A stretch of DNA of 64,000 nucleotides from JBEKIK01 sp963845975 (GCA_963845975.1 CAWJUD010000001.1:434001-498000); one strand, 5' to 3'. Shown: positions 41,580-50,194, counted from the stretch's first letter. Notes: generated by a model not told the origin, from the letters alone. Translations and numbers: made by a program.

Positions 41580-42869
41580 TCAATCTCCCTCGCTCGCATT
41601 ACTATGCGGTCGTTGGTGCTTGAGTTCGGCCATCATGAAACTGATTGCATGGAGATATTCACGGCCGGAGGCGACGTAGTCGGCGGAGTTGCGGGCATCG
41701 TTGGCGGAGGTAAGAAATTGATTGAAACGGTTCCAGTCGATCTTCCAGTTTTCACCCAGGGCGGCGTCGCGCAATTGGTTGATGATCTCGATCAGTTTAA
41801 CGATGAACTTCTCATCGGGCGTGCAATCGCAACTCACATAAGGACCGCGGCCGAAATGCCGGCCATCGAACGGCGGAACCTCGTCCGCGCCGCCGTAATG
41901 CTGCACCATGGCCGTTATGCCGCTTAAGACGGCAGCCAGAAGTGAAACAAGGGCGGCTGTCCATTGACCGATGGCCCAAAGACCCATTGCCGCCAAAGAG
42001 GCCATGCCGAGGATTGTCCATACCAGAGGATGAACCGGCCGAAGATTTTCCTCGCCCGCCGCACCTCCCGGCTGGCCGCCGGTCTCTTGAGCGATTTGCC
42101 GATCCAACATCCGTACGCAAATCACTGTGATGTTGTCGGGCCCGCCGCGGAGATTGGCCAGATCGACCAGGGCCTGCACCGCCTCGGCCGGGGGCAGGGA
42201 AACCAGCACTGCGCCGATCTCGGCATCCTGCACCTGACCGGAAAGCCCGTCGCTGCACAGCAGAAAGGTATCGCCGGCCTGGCAGGGATGCGGGCCTTCC
42301 AGATCGACTTGCACATTCGGATTCGGGCCCAGAGATCGTGTTATGATGTTTTTACCTATGAAGTTTGAAATTGGCTCTTCATATTTCTGGCCCGTCGCTT
42401 GTAGTTCCCAGACTAAGCTATGATCGAAGGTAAGTTGATCGATCTTTTGCCCGCGGACGCGATACGCCCGGCTATCGCCCACGTGCGCCAAAAGAGCCCC
42501 TTGCGGCAAAAGCACCAGCACCGTGGCGGTCGTGCCCATGCCTTTGAATTCGGGACTGGCCTGGCCCCGGGTGAAGATATGGTTATTTGCATCGAATAAG
42601 GCGGCTAATAGCGCGTCAGGCGGCGATTTGTCGCGTAGTTTCTGATACGTCAGAGGTACGATGTCGGTGGCGATCTTGCTGGCCAATTCCCCGGCAGCAT
42701 GGGCACCCATGCCATCGGCCACCATGAACAAATGCCCCCGCCGTGTAAAATCCTCTTGATTTCCCGCCAAAAAAACGGTGAAGCTATCTTGGTTATTGGC
42801 ACGGCGCAACCCCAAGTCACTTAGTGCTGCATTTTCCAAACACTTTTTCCAGGACTGAGACTGGGGCAT
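41580..42869 (-). CDS. PP2C-type serine/threonine phosphatase with membrane segments
   Basis: A 429-residue protein. Residues about 10-260 are a complete PPM/PP2C domain: LRRANNQDSF, MVADGMGAHAAGELAS, MGTTATVLVLL, LAHVGDSRAYRVRG, LLCSDGLSG and GGPDNITVICV, with the metal-binding aspartates present. Two hydrophobic segments follow (TILGMASLAAMGLWAIG and LVSLLAAVLSGITAMV), then a cytosolic tail of about 95 residues. It probably reverses Hanks-type kinase signalling; no kinase gene is in the window. ATG at 42869 is preferred to the TTG at 42926, but the ribosome binding site is poor, so the start is uncertain. Confidence 0.92.
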   Translation of the reverse strand: MPQSQSWKKCLENAALSDLGLRRANNQDSFTVFLAGNQEDFTRRGHLFMVADGMGAHAAGELASKIATDIVPLTYQKLRDKSPPDALLAALFDANNHIFTRGQASPEFKGMGTTATVLVLLPQGALLAHVGDSRAYRVRGQKIDQLTFDHSLVWELQATGQKYEEPISNFIGKNIITRSLGPNPNVQVDLEGPHPCQAGDTFLLCSDGLSGQVQDAEIGAVLVSLPPAEAVQALVDLANLRGGPDNITVICVRMLDRQIAQETGGQPGGAAGEENLRPVHPLVWTILGMASLAAMGLWAIGQWTAALVSLLAAVLSGITAMVQHYGGADEVPPFDGRHFGRGPYVSCDCTPDEKFIVKLIEIINQLRDAALGENWKIDWNRFNQFLTSANDARNSADYVASGREYLHAISFMMAELKHQRPHSNASEGD

Positions 42870-43137
42870 TGGCGCAGAATAGATAGTATAGAAGATATGC
42901 GTATTATAGGGTATTTCTGTATGCAAAAACAGACAAAAATCGAATAATCAGTTTAGACTAAAATTACAAAAATCCCAATCCCTCCTTTATATATACGATT
43001 AAAAAATATGCCCCGGCTAATAACCTTACTAGCAGTGATGAGCAAGATCGGTTAATATTTCGTTACTTGGCGAACGATAGAAGAGATATTTGCCGCCCAT
43101 TTGAACCCTGACCGGATTAGATCGTAGGAGGTGCGCG

Positions 43138-44004
43138 ATGAAAAAAAATGCGGCTATCGTGTCAGTTATCCTTGTTTTTATTGCCGTAGGGTTTTCGATC
43201 TGTCTGGCTAAAGGCGTCTTTTCAAGCGCACCGCAAAGCACAAAGTCAATCAATCCTCCGCAGAATACCACGGATATATCGTTATCCGCAAAGATCGCCG
43301 GCGACAAAGCCTCGGGCGTCGGAATCGCGGCAATGCAGGAAGCGGCCCAGGCTAAACAATACCTCTTCGCCTTCTTCTGGAAGACCAAAGACGATCAGAC
43401 CGAAACCATGAGCAAGATTCTCGACACAGCGACGAAGAAAGCCGGCTCACGGGCACGGTCGGTAAGCGTATGTGTTACCGATCCATCTGAAAAAAGTATC
43501 GTGGAAAAGTTTGGAATTGATCGTGCACCGATGCCATTGGTCCTGGCAATTGCCCCCAACGGCGCCATAACGGGCGGCTTCCCCAACAAGTTTACAGAAG
43601 AGGAACTGTTGAACGCTTTTAGCAGCCCTTGCACCGAACGCTGCATGAAGGCCTTGCAAGAAGGCAAGCTGGTGTTTTTGTGCATTCAGAATAGCAAGAC
43701 AAATTCCAATGACGAAGCCATTACCGGCGTTCGCGAGTTCAAAGCGGATGAGCGGTATGCAAAATACACGGAAGTAATAATGCTCGATCCTTCAGACGCA
43801 GCCGAATCGGCATTTCTTGCCGATCTCAAAATCAATCCTAAGGAGTCTGAAGCATTTACCGCGATGCTGGCTCCGCCCGGTTCAGTAATTGCGGAGTTCA
43901 AAGGTGCGACCGTAAAGGATGAACTGATCGCTGCGCTTCAGAAGGCAAACACTGGTTGCGGACCGGGCGGATGCGGACCGGGCGGATGCTGTCCGAAACC
44001 ATAA
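43138..44004 (+). CDS. Secreted thioredoxin-like protein with Cys/Gly-rich tail (paralogue 1)
   Basis: A 288-residue protein opening a six- or seven-gene co-directional cluster. It has a signal peptide (AAIVSVILVFIAVGFSICLA) and two thioredoxin-fold-like halves. The first (about 65-165) has YLFAFFWKTKDDQTE where a CxxC would sit, and PMPLVLAIAPNGAI around the expected cis-proline. The second (about 175-270) has KLVFLCIQN and AMLAPPGSVIAEF. No CxxC is present, so it is not a normal disulfide reductase. The last residues are GCGPGGCGPGGCCPKP, a metallothionein-like Cys tail. A strong AGGAGGT lies 6 bases before the ATG. Metal or arsenite binding outside the cytoplasm is inferred from the tail and from the arsenic genes downstream. 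Confidence 0.85.
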   Translation: MKKNAAIVSVILVFIAVGFSICLAKGVFSSAPQSTKSINPPQNTTDISLSAKIAGDKASGVGIAAMQEAAQAKQYLFAFFWKTKDDQTETMSKILDTATKKAGSRARSVSVCVTDPSEKSIVEKFGIDRAPMPLVLAIAPNGAITGGFPNKFTEEELLNAFSSPCTERCMKALQEGKLVFLCIQNSKTNSNDEAITGVREFKADERYAKYTEVIMLDPSDAAESAFLADLKINPKESEAFTAMLAPPGSVIAEFKGATVKDELIAALQKANTGCGPGGCGPGGCCPKP

Positions 44005-44089
44005 TATTTCTCTGGCGATGTTTGCCGGCAAGATCGCAAATTAGTACGTATGGATAATTTTCAGTCCCTTTTATAGAAGGAGCAGTTTA

Positions 44090-44908
44090 ATGAAGTGGAG
44101 TTCTTTAGTAATCGTTGGTATCGTTCTGGCAACGGGTATCACATCAACCATGGGCCAAGACCGCGTCGCTCGCACCCCCACGGGCGCATCTCAGGCCGCC
44201 GCAAATAATCCCAGTCAAGCTCAGGCGGCAATTGAACGGGCCGCCGCCGCAAACAAATTCGTCTTTGTTTTCTTTTGGAAGGAGCAGAATCAACAGACCG
44301 ACAAGGCCTGGAACATACTGCAGCCGGCAGTGGCAAAAATGGCCGATCAGGCCGACGTCGTGTCTATACAGACCACGAATTCGGCCGAAAAATCGGTCAT
44401 CGATCGTTTCGGTGCGAGCCGTTCCCCTTTGCCTTTAGTTCTGGCGATTGCCCCTTGCGGCGCGGTCACCAAGGCCTTCACCGGCGCCTTAGACGAAAAA
44501 CAATTGAGCACGGCTTTTGTTAGTTCGGGCACGCAACTATCCATGAAAGCCCTGCAAGACAACAAACTGCTGATGATATGTGTAATGGATCGAGCCGGCC
44601 AAGTAGATCCGGTGGATATCCCTCAAGGGGTAAAGGATTTCAAGGCCGACGCGAAGTACGGCGGGGCTACCGAGGTCATCGTGCTAAATGCCCGCGACCA
44701 GGCCGAAGCGAGTTTCTTGAAAGATCTTCAGGTAGATCCAAATTCTTCCAAGCCGGTGATTGCGCTGTTTGCACCGCCGGCCTCGATGATCGGCAAGTTC
44801 GACGCAACGGTTACCAAGCAGCAAATAATCGCCAAGCTTAGCTCGGCGCAGTCGTCCTGCTGCCCTGGCGGCAAGTGCGGGCCGAATGGATGTTGCCCCA
44901 AGAAATAG
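44090..44908 (+). CDS. Secreted thioredoxin-like protein with Cys-rich tail (paralogue 2)
   Basis: A 272-residue paralogue of the preceding gene. It shares FVFVFFWKEQNQQTD (again no CxxC), SPLPLVLAIAPCGAV, VKDFKADAKYGGATEVIVLN and ALFAPPASMIGKF. The signal peptide is shorter (LVIVGIVLATGITSTMG). The tail is SSCCPGGKCGPNGCCPKK, with five cysteines. AAGGAG lies 8 bases before the ATG. It ends 11 bases before the ABC permease start, which ties the pair to the transporter. I know no named family for these proteins. Confidence 0.85.
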   Translation: MKWSSLVIVGIVLATGITSTMGQDRVARTPTGASQAAANNPSQAQAAIERAAAANKFVFVFFWKEQNQQTDKAWNILQPAVAKMADQADVVSIQTTNSAEKSVIDRFGASRSPLPLVLAIAPCGAVTKAFTGALDEKQLSTAFVSSGTQLSMKALQDNKLLMICVMDRAGQVDPVDIPQGVKDFKADAKYGGATEVIVLNARDQAEASFLKDLQVDPNSSKPVIALFAPPASMIGKFDATVTKQQIIAKLSSAQSSCCPGGKCGPNGCCPKK

Positions 44909-44919
44909 GAGACCAAGCA

Positions 44920-46133
44920 ATGCGCATGCACACACTAGTATGGCGGGAAATATTCGAACGCAAGAGCCAACTCTTGACCAGCTTTCTTGCCATTTTGCTG
45001 GGAATTACCGTTATCGTTTCCATCAAGAACATCACTTTTTATTCCGAAAAGGCCGTTGCCCGGGAAATGGACTCCCTGGGCGCAAATGTATTGGTGTTGC
45101 CCAAGTCGGCGAGTTTGCAGGATTACTACGCCGCCGACATGCAGGGTGACATAATCCCCGAGGAATACGTCACGCAATTGGCCCTTTCCAACCTGCAAGG
45201 CCTGGACAACTTGTCGCCCAAGCTTTCGGTCCCCGTGGAACTCAAGGGGCGAACGTTCACGCTTACGGGCATCCTGCCCAAAAGCGAGTTCCAGGCGAAA
45301 ACGGCTTGGGCCGGCGCGGGAATCTTTTCGCGCCCTGTCGGCTGCGGTGCAATGCCCACGTTGCCTTTCGCAAGCGGAGATAAAAAAACCCTAGTCCGTC
45401 AGCGAGTGATCGACAACCTGGCGAACGATGAAACCTTGATCGGGGCTGACGTCGCCTCGGCGCTCTCGCTTAAGGAAGGCGACCGCTTGACGCTGCTCGG
45501 CCAGGCGTTCAAGATAACGGCGGTGTTGCCGCAGACCGGCACTATCGACGATTCGCGAATATTTGCCCACCTGCATCGCGTGCAAGATCTCTCCGGCAAA
45601 GGACCGGTAATCAACGCCATCGAGATCGTGGGCTGCTGCCAGGAAATCTCCAAGGGGCTGGTCCAGAAAATCAACAGTTTATTGCCCGAGGCAAAGGTGG
45701 TCACAATTACCCAGATCGCCGATGCCCAGATCAAAATGAATCAACTGATGTCGCGGCTGTCCCTTATTTTCCTGGTGATAATCGTATTCGTGGGCGGGGC
45801 GGGCATTGCCAACTACATGTACGCGAACGTTTACGAGCGGAGGCGCGAGATCGGCACGCTGATGGCCTTGGGGGCCGATTCATTTCTGATTCTCCGCATA
45901 TTCCTGCTTAAGGCCCTGCTGTTGGGATTCGTCGGTGGGGTTTGCGGTTACTTTCTGGGGACCGCCCTGGCTGTAACTTTGGGTCCAAAACTGGCCGGCG
46001 TGCCCGTGCTTCCCATGCCCGTACTTGCGCTGTGGGCCACCGTGATTTCGGTAGTTTTAGCCTTGGCCGCCAGTTATTTCCCTGCCCGGCGACCGCCCGG
46101 CTCGATCCGTGTTCGACTTTCCAGGAGATCTGA
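44920..46133 (+). CDS. MacB/FtsX-type ABC transporter permease, one frameshift near the end
   Basis: A four-segment MacB-like permease of 404 residues: one N-terminal segment (LLTSFLAILLGITVIVSI), a large extracytoplasmic domain, and three C-terminal segments including LSLIFLVIIVFVGGAGIANY and the ERRREIGTLMALGA coupling loop. The periplasmic domain holds unusual cysteines (RPVGCGAMP and IEIVGCCQEI), which may fit metal-thiol cargo. The raw frame runs to 46191 and overlaps the ATPase gene. Restoring one base near 46092 gives PARRAARLDPCSTFQEI and a stop at 46133, three bases before the ATPase, as in the family. AGGAG precedes ATG at 44920. Confidence 0.87.
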
Positions 46134-46136
46134 ACC

Positions 46137-46832
46137 ATGTTACGAATGGAAAATGTTTCCAAAAAATATCGTCATCGCGGCCAGATTGTGACGGCCTTGG
46201 ACGGAGCCAATCTAAGCATATCCAAGGGCGATTTTATGGCAGTGGTCGGCCCCAGCGGCAGCGGCAAAAGCACGCTGTTGCTGATGTTGGGCGGCATGTT
46301 ATCGCCCAGCTCGGGCCGCGTGCTGCTGGAAGGACAGTCGATCTACGACTTGAAATCGGACCATCGCGCCAGGTTGAGAAAGAAGAAGATAGGCTTTGTC
46401 TTCCAGACGTTCAATCTCGTAACCTATCTGTCGGCTTTGGAGAACGTGCAGATTCCACTTTATCTGGCCGGGCTGGACAACCGGGCCCAGGAAGAACGAG
46501 CGACGGCATTGTTGGACCGCGTGGGACTGGCCGACAGGCTCCATCACAAGCCCTGCGAACTTAGCGTGGGACAGCAACAGCGCGTCGCCTTGGCGCGGAT
46601 GCTGGCCAACGATCCGGCAGTGATTTTGGCCGACGAGCCGACCGGAAACCTGGATCCCGAGACCACCCAGCATGTAATCAAGTTCTTTGAGGACGTCAAC
46701 CAAGAAGGCCGGACGATCGTCATGGTTACCCACGACCCGCGCGCCGCTGAAAAGGCAAAAAAGACGCTGCGATTAACCAACGGCGCCATCCTTACGAACA
46801 ATCAGGACTGGGAGAAATTGCATGTTGCATGA
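46137..46832 (+). CDS. MacB-type ABC transporter ATP-binding protein
   Basis: A 231-residue ATPase of the LolD/MacB group. Walker A is VVGPSGSGKSTLL, the Q-loop is VFQTFNLVTYLSALENV, the signature is the variant LSVGQQQRVALARML, Walker B is VILADEPTGNLD and the H-loop is VMVTHDPRAA. It pairs with the permease 3 bases upstream, and together they make a mechanotransmission-type transporter. Such systems usually act on periplasmic substrates; here the Cys-tailed proteins are the obvious candidates. A ribosome binding site (CAGGAG) lies within the end of the permease gene. Confidence 0.93.
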   Translation: MLRMENVSKKYRHRGQIVTALDGANLSISKGDFMAVVGPSGSGKSTLLLMLGGMLSPSSGRVLLEGQSIYDLKSDHRARLRKKKIGFVFQTFNLVTYLSALENVQIPLYLAGLDNRAQEERATALLDRVGLADRLHHKPCELSVGQQQRVALARMLANDPAVILADEPTGNLDPETTQHVIKFFEDVNQEGRTIVMVTHDPRAAEKAKKTLRLTNGAILTNNQDWEKLHVA

Positions 46833-46941
46833 TGGGATTCAGAATTTCCCCGACATAGATGTATGCTTGACAACGGGACCGGGGGTAGATAAAAATTGCC
46901 AAATGACAAACTGGTCCTTTGGTAATCCATCAGGCGGCGCT

Positions 46942-47331
46942 ATGTGGGATTTCATGGCCATAACCAAGGCCCTGGCCGACGAAAACCGGGTCCGCGTGCT
47001 GCTGGCCTTGCAAAAGCAAGAGCTTTGCGTCTGCCAGATCATCGAATTATTAAAACTTGCCCCGTCTACGGTCTCCAAACACATGTCGATCCTTCGATCG
47101 GCGCGTCTGGTCGACGCCCGCAAAGAAGGCCGCTGGATGTACTACCGGATCGCGGGATCGAACTCTCCGCCAATTGTCTGCGGGGCCATTGAGTGGGCGC
47201 GGAAATCGTTGGCCGACGATCCACAAATACTCGGCGACGCAAAACGCCTGGAACAAATACTCAAGATGGATGCGCACAAATTGTGTGAAAGCCAATGCTT
47301 GCCCAAGGCAAAAAAGAGTGTTAAAATATAG
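46942..47331 (+). CDS. arsR: ArsR/SmtB family metalloregulator
   Basis: A 129-residue winged-helix repressor. KALADENRVRVLLALQ begins the DNA-binding domain; ELCVCQIIELL holds the CVC pair used for As(III) sensing in ArsR; LAPSTVSKHMSILRSARLV is the recognition helix region and RKEGRWMYYRI the wing. Two more cysteines close the protein (HKLCESQCLP). I chose ATG at 46942 (AGGCGG ahead); the longer frame from 46822 overlaps the ATPase gene and adds an unlikely 40 residues. It probably represses this operon and releases on arsenite binding. Confidence 0.92.
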   Translation: MWDFMAITKALADENRVRVLLALQKQELCVCQIIELLKLAPSTVSKHMSILRSARLVDARKEGRWMYYRIAGSNSPPIVCGAIEWARKSLADDPQILGDAKRLEQILKMDAHKLCESQCLPKAKKSVKI

Positions 47332-47354
47332 TTTTTCGCCCTATAGATTCATGC

Positions 47355-47804
47355 ATGAGCCATTCGATCAAACAGTCTAAGAAGCCAAAAATCCTTTTCT
47401 TATGCACCGCCAACTCGTGCCGCAGCCAGATGGCCGAGGCATGGACCCGGGAACTGATCGGCGATCGTATCGAGGCCTATTCAGCGGGAATCGAAGCACG
47501 CGGTCTTGATCCAGACGCGGTTAAGGCGATGGCCGAAGCGGGTGTGAATATCGCCGGCCAAAGATCAAAGCGCGCCGATGAATTGCGGGACGTGGAATTC
47601 GATTACGTGGTAACCGTATGCGGCCACGCCAGAGAAAATTGTCCGATATTTCCCGGTAAAGCCAAGGTATTTCACGTGGGCTTCGACGATCCGCCCAGTT
47701 TGGCAGCAGGCGCCCGGACGGAAGTGGAACGCCTGGCTCCGTACCGCCGCGTGCGGGATGAAATCCGGGAGTTTGTCACAAGACTTCCGAGTTTAATTAA
47801 GTAA
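47355..47804 (+). CDS. arsC: Arsenate reductase, thioredoxin-coupled (LMW-PTP type)
   Basis: A 149-residue low-molecular-weight-phosphatase-type ArsC. The P-loop is LFLCTANSCRSQMAEAW (C-x5-R-S). The resolving cysteines appear as VTVCGHARENCPIFPG, spaced as in the thioredoxin-dependent class, and HVGFDDPP is the general-acid region. It reduces arsenate to arsenite for export by the Acr3 pump encoded just downstream. Start is ATG at 47355 or 47351-frame alternatives; the ribosome binding site is poor. Confidence 0.95.
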   Translation: MSHSIKQSKKPKILFLCTANSCRSQMAEAWTRELIGDRIEAYSAGIEARGLDPDAVKAMAEAGVNIAGQRSKRADELRDVEFDYVVTVCGHARENCPIFPGKAKVFHVGFDDPPSLAAGARTEVERLAPYRRVRDEIREFVTRLPSLIK

Positions 47805-47815
47805 TGGTCCGCTAG

Positions 47816-48871
47816 ATGAATGCAACCACCGTAAAAAAACTGTCGTTTCTCGATCGCTATCTGACGCTGTGGATCTTCCTTGCCATGGCTGCCGGCGTGA
47901 TGCTGGGGCGATTTACGCCCGGGGTGGCGGCGCTGATCGACAGTTTCAAAATGGATAAGACCACAAGCATCCCCATTGCCGCCGGCCTGATCCTGATGAT
48001 GTATCCGCCCTTGGCCAAAGTAAGATACGAAGAGTTGGGCGACGTATTTCGCAACTGGAAGGTGCTGGGGCTATCGCTGGTGCAGAATTGGTTGATCGGT
48101 CCGGTATTGATGTTCGGCCTGGCAGTGATTTTCCTGCGCGATCAGCCCGGTTACATGACCGGCCTGATTTTGGTGGGCCTGGCACGCTGTATTGCGATGG
48201 TCATCGTGTGGAACGATTTGGCCAAAGGCGATACTGAATATGCGGCCGGATTGGTGGCCTTTAACAGCATTTTCCAGGTTTTGTTTTACAGTCTTTACGC
48301 CTACGTTTTTATCACCGTGTTGCCGCCGCTCTTGGGGCTGAAAGGCGACGTGGTCGAAGTGACCATCAGCCAGATTGCCAAGAGCGTTTTCATTTACCTC
48401 GGCATCCCGTTTTTGGCCGGGATGTTCACACGGTTTATTCTGATTAAATCGCAGGGGCGGACATGGTACGAAACTAAGTTTATTCCCAAGATCAGCCCGA
48501 TCACGCTCATCGCGCTTTTGTTTACGATCGTGGTGATGTTCAGTCTTCAAGGTCAAAAAATCGTGGATGAACCTTTGGACGTGCTGCAAATCGCCGTGCC
48601 GCTTCTGATATACTTTGTCGTAATGTTTCTGGTTAGTTTTTATATGGGCCGCAAGATTGGCGCCACGTACGCCCAGACTGCGACCCTCTCCTTCACGGCG
48701 GCCAGCAATAATTTCGAGCTGGCTATTGCCGTGGCCGTGGCGGTTTTCGGCATGCAAAGCGATGCGGCCTTTGCCACGGTGATCGGCCCATTGGTCGAGG
48801 TTCCGGTGATGATCGGACTGGTGAACGTGGCGTTGTTTTTCCAGCGGCGTTATTTTGGACAATCTGGATAA
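47816..48871 (+). CDS. acr3: Arsenite efflux transporter Acr3
   Basis: A 351-residue carrier with ten predicted segments. Family landmarks are FLDRYLTLWIFLAMAAGVML, LMMYPPLAKVRYEELG, the essential cysteine in GLARCIAMVIVWNDLA, FNSIFQVLFYSLYAY, the FTAASNNFELAIAVAVAVFG segment and the conserved Glu in GPLVEVPVMIGLV. It pumps arsenite out of the cytosol. It starts 11 bases after arsC and closes the operon. Confidence 0.96.
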   Translation: MNATTVKKLSFLDRYLTLWIFLAMAAGVMLGRFTPGVAALIDSFKMDKTTSIPIAAGLILMMYPPLAKVRYEELGDVFRNWKVLGLSLVQNWLIGPVLMFGLAVIFLRDQPGYMTGLILVGLARCIAMVIVWNDLAKGDTEYAAGLVAFNSIFQVLFYSLYAYVFITVLPPLLGLKGDVVEVTISQIAKSVFIYLGIPFLAGMFTRFILIKSQGRTWYETKFIPKISPITLIALLFTIVVMFSLQGQKIVDEPLDVLQIAVPLLIYFVVMFLVSFYMGRKIGATYAQTATLSFTAASNNFELAIAVAVAVFGMQSDAAFATVIGPLVEVPVMIGLVNVALFFQRRYFGQSG

Positions 48872-48893
48872 ATTGGAAAAGAATTCTTGTGGG

Positions 48894-48910
48894 GCGGATT
48901 AATAATCCGC
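48894..48910. repeat. Perfect short palindrome after acr3
   Basis: GCGGATTA-A-TAATCCGC is a perfect 8-bp inverted repeat starting 22 bases after the acr3 stop. No T-run follows, so it is a weak terminator candidate or a dispersed repeat. Confidence 0.4.
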
Positions 48911-48976
48911 TCTGGCGGCCATCTGCCTGTGACGATATACTCCGCCCGACTTTTCCTTGTCTTGGGCGCTATCGCT

Positions 48977-49654
48977 ATGTTCTTATCTTGTCGAATGTTA
49001 ATATTGCTTGCCCGTCGGGCTATCCGTGCCGGGTTACTTTTGGCAGCCGTTCTTTTGCCAACTCAAGGCGGTTGCGTCGAGCGGCGGATGACCGTGCGCA
49101 CCAATCCGCCGGGGGCGCTGGTTTACGTGGACGATTACGAGATCGGCACAACGCCGGTTTCGACCGATTTCACTTATTACGGCATCCGCAAGATCCGCAT
49201 TGTAAAAGACGGGTACGAAACATTGACCGTGATGCAGCCGATTTCCACGCCGTGGTATGAATTTCCGCCGGTCGATTTCATCACCGAAAATTTCGTGCCC
49301 GGCAAAATCCGCGATCAGCGCGTTCTCGATTACCAACTGAAGCCGCAGATGATCGTGCCCACCGATCAACTACTTTCCAGGGCGGAGGGCTTGCGGCACA
49401 ACAATTCGGTCGTTCCGGCCGGGGCCGTGGTGTCGCCGCCCAACGGATCAGCGCCCAATATCCAACCCGGCGCCCCAAACGCACTGCCAGGCACTTTGCC
49501 CGGGACAATGCCCAATCCCAATTATTATCCGCAGCCCAATACTTCAATTCCACCTGGCGCATCTATTCCGCCCAATACATATCCGCCGCCGAATGTGAAT
49601 CAGCCGCCGAACGGCATCGGCGGGCAACAGGTTTATCCATTGCCGCCGAGATGA
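48977..49654 (+). CDS. PEGA-domain lipoprotein
   Basis: A 225-residue protein with a hydrophobic N-terminus and a lipobox-like LPTQGGC, so it is probably a lipoprotein. The mature part begins with a PEGA repeat (VRTNPPGALVYVDDYEIGTT, RKIRIVKDGYETLTV). The C-terminal 90 residues are Pro/Asn/Gly-rich (PNYYPQPNTSIPPGASIPP), likely an extended linker near the cell wall or outer membrane. The start is uncertain among 48887, 48977 and 48995. It lies downstream of acr3 on the same strand but is probably independent. Confidence 0.82.
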   Translation: MFLSCRMLILLARRAIRAGLLLAAVLLPTQGGCVERRMTVRTNPPGALVYVDDYEIGTTPVSTDFTYYGIRKIRIVKDGYETLTVMQPISTPWYEFPPVDFITENFVPGKIRDQRVLDYQLKPQMIVPTDQLLSRAEGLRHNNSVVPAGAVVSPPNGSAPNIQPGAPNALPGTLPGTMPNPNYYPQPNTSIPPGASIPPNTYPPPNVNQPPNGIGGQQVYPLPPR

Positions 49655-49660
49655 ACGCGG

Positions 49661-49704
49661 TAGATAGTAGATGGTATGTGGTAGATGGTAGATAGTAGAT
49701 GGTA
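49661..49704. repeat. Short-period array, left of four-helix-bundle gene
   Basis: Degenerate repeats of TAGATAGTAGATGG and GTAGATGGTAGATAG. The reverse complement of the same text (CTACCATCTACCATC) forms the array at 50141-50194 on the other side of the next gene. Confidence 0.6.
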
Positions 49705-49716
49705 ATGTATAAATCG

Positions 49717-50082
49717 CTAATCTTTTGGGATAAGAGATTTTGCTAATCCGCGAATTAAACGCCCAACTCTGTCAGTTAAACTAAGTAATTCTGATTTTAC
49801 TGAATCAGTAATATAGTTTAAACCTTGGGTAATTAGAATTTGCGTTTCCAGTTCTCGGAGAGAACCTAACGCAATAGCTAGAAAATTATGGAAATCTCTT
49901 TTTGTGTGACGTCCTTGACCTTCTGCAATGTTGGAAGGAATTGATACCGCAGCTCTACGCATTTGGCTCGTTAGCCCATAAATTTCTTCTCTAGGCAGGC
50001 TTTTAGTAACGCGATAAACAAGCAACACTAATTCCATGGCTTTTTGCCATGCAATAAGATCCCGATAATCCTTTCCAGCCAT
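49717..50082 (-). CDS. Four-helix-bundle protein (23S rRNA intervening-sequence family)
   Basis: A 121-residue protein of the small four-helix-bundle family first found inside 23S rRNA intervening sequences. Landmarks are YRDLIAWQKAMELVLLVYRV, GLTSQMRRAAVSIPSNIAEG, the FHNFLAIALGSLRELETQIL helix and the final helix. The function is unknown. ATG at 50082 has AAGGAG 6 bases ahead. The gene is more AT-rich than its neighbours and sits between two inverted copies of a TAGATGG-type array, which suggests a small mobile cassette. No rRNA is present here. Confidence 0.92.
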   Translation of the reverse strand: MAGKDYRDLIAWQKAMELVLLVYRVTKSLPREEIYGLTSQMRRAAVSIPSNIAEGQGRHTKRDFHNFLAIALGSLRELETQILITQGLNYITDSVKSELLSLTDRVGRLIRGLAKSLIPKD

Positions 50083-50140
50083 TTGAAACTCCTTTGTTTT
50101 AAACTTCCCAATCATATTATCGAATCAATCAGAAATTCGA

Positions 50141-50194
50141 TCTACCATCTACCATCTACCATCTACCATATACCATCTACCATATACCATATAC
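50141..50194. repeat. Short-period array, right of four-helix-bundle gene
   Basis: About seven degenerate copies of CTACCATCTACCAT and CCATATACCATCTACC. It is inverted relative to the array at 49661-49704 and ends directly at the mlaD stop. Confidence 0.6.

Noticed and set aside
46092..46191. Overlap of the permease with the ABC ATPase gene
   Set aside because: It results from a one-base deletion; the restored frame ends at 46133, three bases before the ATPase start.
49717..50082. An rRNA intervening sequence context for the four-helix-bundle gene
   Set aside because: No 23S rRNA sequence flanks the gene; the family is also common outside rRNA.
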